From NCBI GenBank assembly GCA_045536425.1, contig JAZSNN010000019.1, positions 1-57,461 on the forward strand: a stretch of DNA of 57,461 nt, read 5' to 3'. How positions within the stretch are numbered: the first letter of the stretch is position 1; each line of letters begins with the position of its first letter. Of the stretch, positions 41,481 through 50,998 are shown piece by piece. The notes beneath the pieces are model-generated. The model ran no database searches. It saw nothing but the letters and a program-made list of their open reading frames with translations, and had not been told where the DNA came from. The position numbers and the translations under genes are program-made. The stretch is from UBA11540 sp045536425. GTDB lineage: Bacteria; Bacillota; Clostridia; Oscillospirales; Ruminococcaceae.

Positions 41481-42332
41481 TTAAACACCGGAATAAGCGG
41501 AAAAACCTCCGTCTATCGGCAATACAATACCTGTTATAAAGCTTGCAGCCTCGTTGTTTACAAGGAACAGCAAACCGCCTTCAAGCTCTTCGCTTTCGCC
41601 AAAACGTCCCATAGGAGTAGCGGCAAGGATTTTGCCTGTTCTAGCTGTGGGAGTTCCGTCGTCATTGAACAAAAGATTTGCATTCTGCTTTGTGGAGAAG
41701 AATCCGGGGGCGATAGCATTGACACGGATACCAACCTTAGAAAAGTGAACTGCAAGCCACTGTGTGAAGTTGGAAATAGCAGCTTTGGCTCCTGAATATG
41801 CTGGGATTTTTGTGAGAGGAGTGTACGCATTCATGGAAGAGATGTTGAGAATCGAACAACCCTCTCTGCCCACCATCTGCTTTGCAAACGCTTGTGTAGG
41901 AATGAGTGTTCCAAGGAAGTTTAGATTGAACACAAATCCAACACCCGAAGCGTCCAAATCAAAGAAGCTCTTTGTGTCGGCATCAATGTCGCCAAGCTCG
42001 AAATATTCTTTATCTGTTGTGGCTTTGGGGTTGTTTCCACCCGCGCCGTTGATCAGTATATCACAAGGACCCAAATCGGCCAAAACCTTTTCTGCAACAG
42101 CATCGCAGATGGTTTTGTCAAGAACGTTGCAGGAATACGCCTTTGCAATTCCGCCCTCTGCAACGATTTCGTCAGCATAGCCTTTTGCGGCTTCTTCGTT
42201 GAGGTCAAGTAGAGCAACCTTCGCTCCTGCGCGAGCAAGTACCTTTGCAAAATGACTGCAAAGAACACCGCCTGCACCTGTAACAACACAAACCTTGTTT
42301 GTGAGGTCGGTATTAAGAACGTTTTTATTCAT
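41481..42332 (-). CDS. uxuB: SDR-family D-mannonate oxidoreductase (fructuronate reductase)
   Basis: Interconverts fructuronate and mannonate with NAD(P)H. The 283-residue short-chain dehydrogenase has the nucleotide-binding TGAGGVLCSHFAKVLARAG (near residue 18), the NAG-type INGAGGNNP, catalytic Ser in NISSMNAYTPL and the YSGAK Tyr/Lys pair, ending in the usual PIDGGFSAY. This SDR-type enzyme is not related to the long-chain UxuB of E. coli but substitutes for it in many Firmicutes. The assignment relies on its place between uxuA and kdgA. ATG is preceded by AGAGGAG. Confidence 0.85.
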   Translation of the reverse strand: MNKNVLNTDLTNKVCVVTGAGGVLCSHFAKVLARAGAKVALLDLNEEAAKGYADEIVAEGGIAKAYSCNVLDKTICDAVAEKVLADLGPCDILINGAGGNNPKATTDKEYFELGDIDADTKSFFDLDASGVGFVFNLNFLGTLIPTQAFAKQMVGREGCSILNISSMNAYTPLTKIPAYSGAKAAISNFTQWLAVHFSKVGIRVNAIAPGFFSTKQNANLLFNDDGTPTARTGKILAATPMGRFGESEELEGGLLFLVNNEAASFITGIVLPIDGGFSAYSGV

Positions 42333-42347
42333 AATAAAAATCTCCTC

Positions 42348-43397
42348 TTAAAGTGATTTTTCACAAGCTTCAAACAATCCGTTGATGTAGGTAGCACCCA
42401 AAGCTCTGTCAAATAATCCATATCCGGGTTTGCCTGTTTCGCCCCAGATCATTCTGCCGTGATCGGGTCTGACATATCCGTCATATCCGTTTTCCACAAG
42501 CGCTTTTACGATTTCAAATATGTCAAGTGAACCGCAAGAGGAAAGGTGAGCGCGCTCCTCAAAAGAGCCATCGTCCATAATCTTGACGTTTCTGATGTGC
42601 ATAAATGCTATGCGACCCATAGAAGCGTATTTGCGAATCATCTTGGGAATATCGTTCGATTTTGCACATCCAAGACTTCCTGTGCACAGACAAAGACTGT
42701 TTGCAGGGCTGTCAACGAGTTTCAAAAATCTATCAAGATTTTCTTCGCAGGTGATAATGCGAGGAAGACCAAAGATGGGATACGGCGGGTCATCGGGATG
42801 GATAGCCATTCTAACACCGCATTCTTCCGCGACGGGAATGACTTTCTTCAGGAATCTTTCGAGGTTTTTCCAAAGTCCCTCTTCACCGATTTTACCATAT
42901 GCACCGATGAGCTCGCGTACTTCTTCTTGAGTATAGCTTGAATCCCAACCGGGAAGATGTATATCGTCTTTCAACGGGTCGAGACCCTTCATCTGCTCCC
43001 AATACATAACAAGACTTGTAGAGCCGTCAGCAGCCTTTTTGTCAAGCTGTGTGCGGGTCCAATCGAATACGGGCATAAAGTTGTAGGTCACACATTTTAC
43101 ACCGTACTTTGCACATCTGCGGATGTTTTCGCAATATACCTCAAGAAGATGATCAACGTCGCCTCTGCCAAGCTTTATGTCCTCGTGAACGGGAATAGAT
43201 TCGACTACGTCAAAAACAAGCCCGTGTGCTTCACATTGTGATTTCAATTTGGAGATGCTTTCTTCGGGCCAAACCTCACCGGGCTTTACGTCGTATACCG
43301 CAGATACGATAGAACGCATACCGGGGATTTGGGAGATAAATTCAAGAGAAATGGGGTCGTCTTCGCCATACCAGCGGAAAGAGAGCTTCATATTCAT
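42348..43397 (-). CDS. uxuA: Mannonate dehydratase
   Basis: Dehydrates D-mannonate to KDG. The 349-residue TIM-barrel enzyme of the xylose-isomerase-like group shows KLSFRWYGEDDPISLEFISQIPG at the start, MAIHPDDPPYPIFGLPRI (metal and substrate ligands), LCLCTGSLG, HIRNVK and YVRPDHGRMIWGE (near residue 310). Length is as expected. Two in-frame ATGs (43397, 43391) fit GGAGG and AAAGG respectively; I list the upstream one. Only three bases separate it from the uxaC stop codon. Confidence 0.95.
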   Translation of the reverse strand: MNMKLSFRWYGEDDPISLEFISQIPGMRSIVSAVYDVKPGEVWPEESISKLKSQCEAHGLVFDVVESIPVHEDIKLGRGDVDHLLEVYCENIRRCAKYGVKCVTYNFMPVFDWTRTQLDKKAADGSTSLVMYWEQMKGLDPLKDDIHLPGWDSSYTQEEVRELIGAYGKIGEEGLWKNLERFLKKVIPVAEECGVRMAIHPDDPPYPIFGLPRIITCEENLDRFLKLVDSPANSLCLCTGSLGCAKSNDIPKMIRKYASMGRIAFMHIRNVKIMDDGSFEERAHLSSCGSLDIFEIVKALVENGYDGYVRPDHGRMIWGETGKPGYGLFDRALGATYINGLFEACEKSL

Positions 43398-43400
43398 CCT

Positions 43401-44804
43401 TTAATCCTCCAATTTAAAATATCTTTTCGCATTGTAATAACAGATTCCTTCAACAATCTGCTTGAGCGCAGTGTCGTCGCTGGGATATTCACCGTTTTCA
43501 ACCCATTTGCCGATTAAATCGCAGAGAATTCTGCGGAAATATTCGTGACGTGTATAACTCAAGAAACTGCGGGAGTCGGTCAGCATACCAACAAAATTGC
43601 CAAGTAGGCTGAGGTTTGCAAGGCTTGTTAGCTGGTCTATCATTCCTTGCTTGTTGTCATTAAACCACCAAGCACTTCCGTGTTGAAGCTTACCTTGTAC
43701 TTCTGTTCCTTGGAAAGAACCGATAAGGGTGTCAAGGAAAGCGTTATCAGAAGCATCAAGACTGTATAAAATGGTTTTTGGTAATTTCTTTTCTGAGTAC
43801 AAGCAGTCAAGAAGCTTTGCGAGAGAGAGCGAGCCGTTTGGACCGATGCAGTCAAATCCCGTATCAGCACCAAGCGCTTTGAATGCAGTGGAATTCGGGT
43901 TTCTCAGACAGTTGTAGTGTATCTGCATAACCCACCCGAGCTTTGTATATTCACCTGCACAGAATATCAATAGTTCTGTTTTAAGTGCAGAAGCTTCGGC
44001 AAAGGAAACCGCCTTTGACGAGAGCCCCTTTTTAATTATCTTGTCGAGGTCTTTTTTGGAGGCTCTTTCGAAAACCATAAAATCAAGACCGTGGTCACTT
44101 GCCTTGCATCCGTGTGCTGCAAAGTGCTTTATACGAATTGAAAGCGCGGTTTTTAACGTTTCAATTCCCTTGATTTTAACGCCCGATACCTTAGAAAGCT
44201 CGACGATATATTCTTTCCAGCCCGCCTTATCAATGCTTAATGCCTTGTCCGGACGGAAGGAGGGGGCAACGACGGTTGATATTGTGGAATCATTTGCGAG
44301 TCTTTCGTGCCACTCAAGAGAATCAATAGGGTCATCTGTCGTACCTATAAAAGCAACGTTGCTTTTTTCAATAAGACCGCGGACACCCATATCAGATTTT
44401 GCAAGCTTTTCACAAGCCAGATCCCATACCTCCCCAGCAGTATCACCGTTTAGCACACCGGTAAAACCAAAATAGTTTTTCAGCTCCAAATGGCACCAAT
44501 GATACATCGGGTTTCCGATAGCCAAGGGAAGAGCCTCTGCAAATTTCTGAAACTTTTCTCTGTCGGTAGCATTACCCGTTATATAATGCTCGTCAACACC
44601 GTTTGAACGCATTATACGCCATTTGTAATGGTCGCCATAGAGCCAAACCTGTGTAATGTTGTCAAAATGCTTGTCCTCAAAAATCTCTTTTGGACTAACG
44701 TGACAATGGTAGTCGATAATAGGGAGGGATTTTGCATAATTGTGATAGAGCTTGTATGCTGTAGGGGAGGTGAGGATAAAATCATCCTTCAAAAATGCCT
44801 TCAC
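43401..44804 (-). CDS. uxaC: Uronate (glucuronate/galacturonate) isomerase
   Basis: Isomerises D-glucuronate to D-fructuronate (and galacturonate to tagaturonate), the entry step of the pathway encoded by the operon. It belongs to the amidohydrolase-like family with early metal-binding YHCHVSPKEI. Other marks are KWRIMRSNGVDE, GNPMYHWCHLELKNYFG, STVVAPSFRPDKAL and the C-terminal DSRSFLSYTRHEYFRRILC. Family members begin MKAF, so I place the start at the GTG at 44804 (VKAFLKDDF), nine bases after AAGGAG. The ATG at 44813 abuts the ribosome binding site. It is the first gene of the operon. Confidence 0.95.
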   Translation of the reverse strand: MKAFLKDDFILTSPTAYKLYHNYAKSLPIIDYHCHVSPKEIFEDKHFDNITQVWLYGDHYKWRIMRSNGVDEHYITGNATDREKFQKFAEALPLAIGNPMYHWCHLELKNYFGFTGVLNGDTAGEVWDLACEKLAKSDMGVRGLIEKSNVAFIGTTDDPIDSLEWHERLANDSTISTVVAPSFRPDKALSIDKAGWKEYIVELSKVSGVKIKGIETLKTALSIRIKHFAAHGCKASDHGLDFMVFERASKKDLDKIIKKGLSSKAVSFAEASALKTELLIFCAGEYTKLGWVMQIHYNCLRNPNSTAFKALGADTGFDCIGPNGSLSLAKLLDCLYSEKKLPKTILYSLDASDNAFLDTLIGSFQGTEVQGKLQHGSAWWFNDNKQGMIDQLTSLANLSLLGNFVGMLTDSRSFLSYTRHEYFRRILCDLIGKWVENGEYPSDDTALKQIVEGICYYNAKRYFKLED

Positions 44805-44925
44805 TTGTATCATCTCCTTAAAATTGACTTCTGTATGTAGTATAACATATAATATTTACAAAGAAATTGCATATTTTGTTTGACATATTGCAAATCTTGC
44901 TGTAATATAGCTGTTGGGTGATAAT
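44805..44925. promoter_or_regulatory. Divergent uxaC / AraC-regulator intergenic region
   Basis: For the plus-strand regulator: TTGACA (44880-44885), 17-base spacer, TAATAT (44903-44908). For uxaC on the minus strand only weak -10-like TATACT/TATTAT elements are visible around 44839-44860. A poor promoter fits activation by an AraC protein. No clear operator repeat was found by eye. Confidence 0.5.
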
Positions 44926-45789
44926 ATGAGAGCAAAATCGCAAAGGTTCGACCCAAGGCAAAGTATGAACAATAAAAAATTCGAGGTATTTCATTATAAG
45001 GATTCAAATCCAAGGGACGGAGAACTGCACCACCACGATTTTTATGAGGTGTGTTGTTTTCTTGGCGGAGAGGTCGATTACCTTGTAGACGGAAGAATGT
45101 ATCGACTTGACCCCGGAGACCTTTTGTTAATAAATCCAATGGAGCTTCATAGACATGTGCTCAACACCGAAAGCACGTTGTATGAAAGAATAGTAATTTG
45201 GATAAATGCAGAATATCTGAAAAGCTTTTCGGATGACTCGATAAACCTTTCGAGTTGCTTTGATAATTCATTGCCTACACATTCCAATATTCTGCGCCCG
45301 AATGCTGCACATAGAGCGGAGATAATGTCACTTTTGGGTGAGCTTGTACGTGAAAATTACAGTACAGATTCAGGAGCCGAACTCAGTGCGTATGGAATAT
45401 TTTTGCACTTTATGTCAGAGCTAAACCGTCTTTCGCTGTCTTCAAAAGGATACAGAGAGAAGAGGGAGGACTCCGACCTTGTCACACGCATTTTAGCGTA
45501 TATAGGAGAGAACTATGACAAGGAGATTTCGCTTGAACTTCTTTCCCAAATCTTCTACGTCAGTAAATACCACCTGTCACACGAGTTCAGCCGAGAGGTC
45601 GGAATAAGCATATATAGGTATATAATGTTGAAGAGACTTATCGTTGCGAGGCAGCTTCTTTCGGAGGGAATGACACCGAATGAAGCTTGTATCCGTTGCG
45701 GATTCAACGACTATACAAGCTTTTACAGAGCGTTCAAAACCGAATACGGAACAAATCCCCGAGCGTGTGTGACGGGAACTGATAAATAG
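44926..45789 (+). CDS. AraC-family transcriptional regulator with N-terminal cupin
   Basis: 287 residues. An N-terminal cupin sugar-sensing domain (HHHDFYEVCCFLGGEVDYLVDGRMYRL then GDLLLINPMELHR, about residues 25-90) and a C-terminal double HTH (about 185-287: ISLELLSQIFYVSKYHLSHEFSREVG and NEACIRCGFNDYTSFYRAFKTEYG). Likely an activator of the divergent uronate operon and perhaps of the transporter. ATG at 44926 is preceded by GGGTGAT; the in-frame TTG at 44914 lies upstream of that and is less likely. It converges with the second AraC gene with two bases between the stops. Confidence 0.88.
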   Translation: MRAKSQRFDPRQSMNNKKFEVFHYKDSNPRDGELHHHDFYEVCCFLGGEVDYLVDGRMYRLDPGDLLLINPMELHRHVLNTESTLYERIVIWINAEYLKSFSDDSINLSSCFDNSLPTHSNILRPNAAHRAEIMSLLGELVRENYSTDSGAELSAYGIFLHFMSELNRLSLSSKGYREKREDSDLVTRILAYIGENYDKEISLELLSQIFYVSKYHLSHEFSREVGISIYRYIMLKRLIVARQLLSEGMTPNEACIRCGFNDYTSFYRAFKTEYGTNPRACVTGTDK

Positions 45790-45791
45790 GA

Positions 45792-47021
45792 TTACACCTT
45801 GCCTGATTCGCGGTACTCTTTTGGAGATTTTCCCACGTATTTTTTAAATACCTTTGAAAAATACTGCACGTCGAGAATACCGCAATACTGTGCAATCGTC
45901 TGTATCTGGAGGTTAGTGGTTTCCAAAAGCTTTGTGGCGAGCTTGACACGCTTTTTGTTAACGTGGTCGGTGAGTGTTTCGCCCGTTTCCTGCTTGAACA
46001 GCCACGACAAATAGCTTGCGCTCACGTTTTGAGCTTCGGCTATAGCGCTCAGCGAAAGGTTTGCCGTGAGATCGGAATCGATATAGATAATGGCTTTTTG
46101 TACGGGTGGTGAGAAATGCTTCATCGAGTGTTTTTTGACTAATCTGCAATATGAGGAAAACATCTCCGACATCAAGCCCTGTACTGCAGCGGTGGAGTTT
46201 AATTGTTCGATTTTTTTAGCAAACGACGAGGATATGCTGTCCAGATATATCGGATGCACACCGCCGTTTTCTGCAGCTTTTCTCAAAAGGGTGTTCATAA
46301 TAATGCAGTAGTTCTTGAGGTTTCTCACGGCGTCCGACAAACGAGTCTCAAAGGACAACTGAGAAAAGCTCGAAAGAATCACCCCTGCCTTGTGTGATTG
46401 TCCCTGCGAAACAGCCTGCATAAGCTCGTTTTCATAGGCGTATCTCGCTTCCATCATCTTCATATTCATCGCTTTAATTTCAGGATCCGAAGGGTCCTTT
46501 TTTTGTTGCAAGACGAGATCGTCAATCGCTCCTTCTTTGCTTATGTCCACAACGGTATAGTTTTCGGCAGGTCCCCAAAGGCGTTCTGCAAATGTGTCTA
46601 AAACGGTAAATAGCCGACTTGAATCCGGCAAACATATAATACTACCATAATGATTTTCCAACATCTTCGCTTGGTCCGGATCAAGCCTTAAGCCCTCAGC
46701 GATTTCAAGAATATTAGTGTGGCTAAGCTCGGACGAAAGATAAGGCCCTATGCATAAAACAACGTTATTTGTAGTTTGAGGAAGTAAGAGAAGTATATAT
46801 CGGCACGAGAGTGCGTCTACAAATCGGTATACGGTGTTCGGCATAATTTCACCAAAATACTCAACGACGTTTTTGTTGTATGAATGACGGTCACCAAATA
46901 TCTGACGGATACCCATATCGATACGAGCATCCAATGGTGAATTCATATTTAAAATCAATGTTTGAAGTTTGCATTTTTTGAATGTATCACACAAAAAACG
47001 TAATTCCGTTTCATAAAACAT
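45792..47021 (-). CDS. AraC-family transcriptional regulator with a large N-terminal domain
   Basis: 409 residues with the double HTH at the C-terminus (about 305-405: NLSLSAIAEAQNVSASYLSWLFKQETGETLTDHVNKK and IAQYCGILDVQYFSKVFKKYVG). The N-terminal 290 residues are not a cupin and resemble sensor regions of clostridial AraC proteins that sit next to carbohydrate transporters; I cannot name a ligand. ATG is preceded by GGAGGG at eight bases. It is divergent from the GPH symporter gene, 208 bases apart, and is its probable regulator. Confidence 0.85.
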   Translation of the reverse strand: MFYETELRFLCDTFKKCKLQTLILNMNSPLDARIDMGIRQIFGDRHSYNKNVVEYFGEIMPNTVYRFVDALSCRYILLLLPQTTNNVVLCIGPYLSSELSHTNILEIAEGLRLDPDQAKMLENHYGSIICLPDSSRLFTVLDTFAERLWGPAENYTVVDISKEGAIDDLVLQQKKDPSDPEIKAMNMKMMEARYAYENELMQAVSQGQSHKAGVILSSFSQLSFETRLSDAVRNLKNYCIIMNTLLRKAAENGGVHPIYLDSISSSFAKKIEQLNSTAAVQGLMSEMFSSYCRLVKKHSMKHFSPPVQKAIIYIDSDLTANLSLSAIAEAQNVSASYLSWLFKQETGETLTDHVNKKRVKLATKLLETTNLQIQTIAQYCGILDVQYFSKVFKKYVGKSPKEYRESGKV

Positions 47022-47229
47022 ATCAAAGCCCTCCGTGTTTGTTCAGTATAAACAAAAAGATTTAACTTTCTATATAATTATAGTACAAAATTTCATCATT
47101 TTCAATGGTTAAGACAAAAAATATACAAAAACATCTAAAAATAATACTCACGCTTTTAATATAGTTAATGTAGAATATAATCAGAACAATATGCTTGGTC
47201 TAAAATTAATTATAGGGGAGATGTTAAAG
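47022..47229. promoter_or_regulatory. Intergenic region upstream of the symporter gene
   Basis: AT-rich. TATAAT at 47176-47181 with only a poor -35 (CTTTTA, 47153-47158) fits an activator-dependent promoter for the symporter. AGGGGAG at 47214-47220 is its ribosome binding site. Confidence 0.45.
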
Positions 47230-48642
47230 GTGGAAAACAAAACACGTAAATTTGGCATACGCGACAGTATCGCTTATGCTGCAGGCGACCTTGGCTGTAA
47301 TATGAGTTTCGCACTCAAGGGCACAATGTCAATTTTCTGGACGCAGTTTATGGGTATGGACCTTTGGTATGCACTGTTGCTTATCGTGGTTCAGGTGTGG
47401 GATGCTATCAATGACCCGCTTATAGGTTCGATTGTTGACGCAGATACTCATAAGTATAAGAGAAATAAGTTCCTTACTTATATTTGGGCAGGTTCTATTG
47501 GTTTGATAGTTGGTGGCGCTTGTTGCTTCCTTCCTTTCCCGAATGCACCCGTTTGGGCAAAAGCAATCATATTCATCGCAGGCTATGTTGTGTGGGATGC
47601 ATTCTATACAGTTGCTAACGTTCCATACGGCTCGCTTCTCTCACTTATTTCCAACGACGTAAAAGATAGAGCGTCGCTTTCTGCTTGGCGTTCCGTAGGC
47701 TCAATTTTCGGAAATATGCTCCCTATGGTTATTCTTCCGTTTATCATTTATGATGAGTACGATAACCTTATCGGTGAGCGTGTATTTATCGCAGCACTTA
47801 TTATGGGTGTTCTTGGATTTATCTGCTTCCAATTTATGATTAGAAACACAGTAATCCGTGTTGATACCGATGTTGAACTTAAAGAAGAGAAACCGAAGTT
47901 TAACGTTTTCAAAGCGTTTGGTAACTTTATGAAGAATCGTCCTGCAGTTGGTGCTACACTTGCTGCTATGGGTATGTTTATTGGTATGCAGGGTGCCACA
48001 ACAGCGGTAACCGTTATCTTCCAGTCTTACTATAATAACGTTAAAATTTCCGGTATTGTTCAGCTGTTTGCTATGATCCCGATTGTACTGTTTACTCCTC
48101 TTGCTCGTAAGATGGTTGCAAAATACGGAAAGAAAGAACTTGCTACATTTGGTTCCATCTGTTCAATGATTGCAGGACTTGGACTTTTCATCATAATTCC
48201 CAATAACACAAACCTTGACCTTATAATCTACATCGTATGTCAGCTTGTGTATAGTCTTGGACTCGGTATCTACTCCACAGTTTCTTGGGCTATGATGGGT
48301 GACGCTATTGACTATAATGAATGGAAAACAGGCGCAAGAGAAGAAGGAACAGTCTATTCTCTCCACTCTTTCTTTAGAAAGCTTGCGCAGGGTATCGGTC
48401 CTTCGCTCATACTCGTAATAATGGTGGCATTCGGATATGTGGGTGCAGACGAGGGTAATCAGGTTTGGGAAGTAGCAGTAAATATGCGTTACATAGTTGC
48501 CGCTACATTTATGTTCTCGTCCGTTCTTCAGTTTATAGGATTGGGTATTGTATACAATATCGATAAGAAGAAACTTGAAGAAATGAATACAGCCCTCGGC
48601 CGTGATGTAGAAGTTATCGAAACCGTTTCTGAACAGGCATAA
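47230..48642 (+). CDS. Glycoside-pentoside-hexuronide (GPH) family cation symporter
   Basis: About 470 residues with twelve predicted membrane segments. Family marks are FGIRDSIAYAAGDLGCNMSF at the start, VQVWDAINDPLIGSIVDADTHKYKRNKFLTYIW, YTVANVPYGSLLSLIS, and the loop MGDAIDYNEWKTGAREEGTVYS in the second half. GPH symporters move glycosides or hexuronides with Na+ or H+. Next to a GH2 enzyme and a complete glucuronate pathway, a beta-glucuronide or uronide is a reasonable substrate, but this is inference. I chose the GTG at 47230 (nine bases after GGGGAG); ATG at 47221 touches the ribosome binding site, and ATG 47191 lies upstream of it. Confidence 0.9.
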   Translation: MENKTRKFGIRDSIAYAAGDLGCNMSFALKGTMSIFWTQFMGMDLWYALLLIVVQVWDAINDPLIGSIVDADTHKYKRNKFLTYIWAGSIGLIVGGACCFLPFPNAPVWAKAIIFIAGYVVWDAFYTVANVPYGSLLSLISNDVKDRASLSAWRSVGSIFGNMLPMVILPFIIYDEYDNLIGERVFIAALIMGVLGFICFQFMIRNTVIRVDTDVELKEEKPKFNVFKAFGNFMKNRPAVGATLAAMGMFIGMQGATTAVTVIFQSYYNNVKISGIVQLFAMIPIVLFTPLARKMVAKYGKKELATFGSICSMIAGLGLFIIIPNNTNLDLIIYIVCQLVYSLGLGIYSTVSWAMMGDAIDYNEWKTGAREEGTVYSLHSFFRKLAQGIGPSLILVIMVAFGYVGADEGNQVWEVAVNMRYIVAATFMFSSVLQFIGLGIVYNIDKKKLEEMNTALGRDVEVIETVSEQA

Positions 48643-48650
48643 ATAATTTG

Positions 48651-48682
48651 TGTCCGACTGCCTTTGCAGTCGGACATTTTGA
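48651..48682 (+). terminator. Terminator between symporter and GH2 genes
   Basis: A perfect 11-bp stem (48651-48661 with 48666-48676; arm TGTCCGACTGC) is followed by TTTTG. The T-run is short, so read-through into the GH2 gene, which has no clear promoter of its own in the 35 bases that remain, is likely. Confidence 0.7.
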
Positions 48683-48710
48683 AAAGATAACCCCAAAGGA
48701 GTAAAGCAAA

Positions 48711-50975
48711 TTGAGAAAAGTATTAAACCTAAACGAAAACTGGCTTTTTGCCAAAAATACAACCGACATAACTCTTCGCGAGGGCATAACCGTAAACCTT
48801 CCGCATTCTTGGAACGCAGAGGACGGTTTTGACGGTGGAAACGACTATTTCAGAGGCTCCTGCCTTTACGTAAAGACCGTCAAAAAAGCAGACCTTCCCG
48901 AAGCAGACTGCTATTACCTTGAAATCCGCGGTGCAAACTCTTCTGCTGACGTATACCTCAACGGCAACAAGCTTGCACATCACGATGGTGGATATTCTAC
49001 TTGGAGAGTAAATCTCACCGATTCTCTCGCTGAAGAAAATGAGCTTGCTATCGTTGTTGACAACGCTGCAAACGAAGAGGTTTATCCTCAGATGGCAGAC
49101 TTTACCTTCTATGGCGGTCTGTACAGAAACGTAAACCTCGTTGCAACAAATAAGACCCACTTTGACCTTGACTACTACGGAGCACCCGGAATAAAAATCA
49201 CTCCCGAAATAGTAGAAAAGGATGCAAAGGTTGAGGTCGAGGTTTACACAACCGAGCTTTTGGACGGACAGAAAATCGTATATACTCTCTATGACAAAGA
49301 GGAAAACGAACTTCAGAAGATAGAATCCACCGATAAAAAGGTTGTTTTTGAAATCAAGGACGTTCACCTTTGGCACGGTAGAAAAGACCCCTATCTCTAC
49401 TGCTGTGAGGCAGAGATAGTAGAGGGCGAAGAGGTGCTGGATAATGTATGTTCCCGCTTCGGTTGCCGCACCTTCAAGATTGATCCCGATAACGGATTTA
49501 TCCTCAATGGCGAAGAATATCCTCTTCGCGGCGTCTCTCGTCATCAAGATAGATGGGGAGTGGGTAACGCACTTCTTCCCGAGCATCACGAGGAAGACAT
49601 AGAGCTGATAATGGAGCTTGGCGCAACAACAATACGTCTTGCACACTATCAGCACGATCAGTATTTCTATGACCTCTGTGACGAAAAAGGACTTGTAATT
49701 TGGGCAGAAATTCCCTATATTTCAAGACATATGCCCACAGGTCGTGAAAATACGATTTCGCAGATGAAGGAGCTCATCTCGCAGAACTATAATCACGCAT
49801 CTATCGTTGTTTGGGGACTTTCTAACGAAATTTCCATCGCAGGCTCCGACGATGATCTTCTCGAAAACCACAGAATACTCAACGACCTCTGTCACGAGAT
49901 GGACAAAACAAGACTCACAACAATCGCCGCAGTTTCAATGTGTAAGATGGACGATCCGTATCTGCAGATTCCCGACGTTGTATCCTACAACCACTATTTC
50001 GGTTGGTACGGCGGAAGCACTGAGATGAACGGTCCTTGGTTTGACAAGTTCCACGCAATGCATCCCACAATTCCGATAGGCTGTTCCGAGTATGGCTGTG
50101 AGGCTCTCAACTGGCATACAAGCGTCCCCAAGCAGGGCGACTATACCGAGGAATATCAGGCATATTATCACGAGGAGCTCATCAAACAGCTCTTCACAAG
50201 AAAGTATATCTGGGCTACACACGTTTGGAATATGTTCGATTTTGGCGCTGACGCAAGAAACGAAGGCGGCGAAAACGGACAGAATCATAAGGGCCTTATG
50301 ACAATGGACAGAAAGTACAAGAAGGATTCCTTTTATGCGTACAAGGCTTGGCTTTCTGACGAGCCCTTCGTTCACCTCTGTGGCAAGAGATATGTTGATA
50401 GGGTAGAGAATGTTACAAAGGTAACTGTCTACTCCAATCAGCCCGAGGTTGAGCTGTTTGTAAACGGTGAAAGCATCGGCAAAAAGACTGCACCCGACCA
50501 TTTCTTCTATTTTGAAGTTAATAACGTAGGGGAGAGCACAATCGTTGCAAAAGCAGGTGACCTCACCGACGAGGGCAAAATCCGTAAAGTCGAAGAGATG
50601 AATATGGACTACGTTCTCCGTGAAGTTGGCGCTGTGCTTAACTGGTTTGACGTTGTAGCACCCGAGGGAAGATACTGCCTCAACGATACCGTTGCCGATA
50701 TAATGAAATCCTTCCGCGGTAAACTTTGGTTTGCAAAGTTCGGACTTACTCTCAAAAAGAAGATGGATGAGGGCAAGAAGGGTCAGGAGAAGAAATCTGG
50801 CGGCTTTGATGTCGACTTCAAATCCGGTGACAGCGGACTTATGCAGATGATGGGAGGATTCTCTGTACTTCGTCTTACAAGTATGATGGGAATGATGAAC
50901 ATCAGCTTCACAAAAGAGGAACTTCTTGCTTTCAATGCAAAGCTCAATAAAATAAGAAAGCCTAAAAAGAAATAA
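48711..50975 (+). CDS. Glycoside hydrolase family 2 enzyme (beta-glucuronidase or beta-galactosidase type)
   Basis: 754 residues. Sugar-binding jelly-roll (1-165: NLPHSWNAEDGFDGGNDYFRGSCLY), Ig-like domain (165-255) and TIM barrel (255-560) with acid/base Glu in VVWGLSNEIS and nucleophile Glu in IGCSEYGCEA, then HVWNMFDFGADARNEGG and NHKGLMTMDRKYKKDSF. An N-x-K-G motif is known from beta-glucuronidases, but related beta-galactosidases have it too, so substrate is undecided; the uronate island favours glucuronides. A beta domain follows, then about 125 extra residues ending in a basic tail. Start TTG at 48711, nine bases after AAAGGAG. No signal peptide, so intracellular. Confidence 0.9.
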   Translation: MRKVLNLNENWLFAKNTTDITLREGITVNLPHSWNAEDGFDGGNDYFRGSCLYVKTVKKADLPEADCYYLEIRGANSSADVYLNGNKLAHHDGGYSTWRVNLTDSLAEENELAIVVDNAANEEVYPQMADFTFYGGLYRNVNLVATNKTHFDLDYYGAPGIKITPEIVEKDAKVEVEVYTTELLDGQKIVYTLYDKEENELQKIESTDKKVVFEIKDVHLWHGRKDPYLYCCEAEIVEGEEVLDNVCSRFGCRTFKIDPDNGFILNGEEYPLRGVSRHQDRWGVGNALLPEHHEEDIELIMELGATTIRLAHYQHDQYFYDLCDEKGLVIWAEIPYISRHMPTGRENTISQMKELISQNYNHASIVVWGLSNEISIAGSDDDLLENHRILNDLCHEMDKTRLTTIAAVSMCKMDDPYLQIPDVVSYNHYFGWYGGSTEMNGPWFDKFHAMHPTIPIGCSEYGCEALNWHTSVPKQGDYTEEYQAYYHEELIKQLFTRKYIWATHVWNMFDFGADARNEGGENGQNHKGLMTMDRKYKKDSFYAYKAWLSDEPFVHLCGKRYVDRVENVTKVTVYSNQPEVELFVNGESIGKKTAPDHFFYFEVNNVGESTIVAKAGDLTDEGKIRKVEEMNMDYVLREVGAVLNWFDVVAPEGRYCLNDTVADIMKSFRGKLWFAKFGLTLKKKMDEGKKGQEKKSGGFDVDFKSGDSGLMQMMGGFSVLRLTSMMGMMNISFTKEELLAFNAKLNKIRKPKKK

Positions 50976-50998
50976 TCTCTTGAAATTACGATACTACG

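Noticed and set aside
48711..50975. Firm assignment of the GH2 enzyme as beta-glucuronidase (uidA)
   Set aside because: The N-x-K-G motif also occurs in related beta-galactosidases; only the neighbourhood favours glucuronides.
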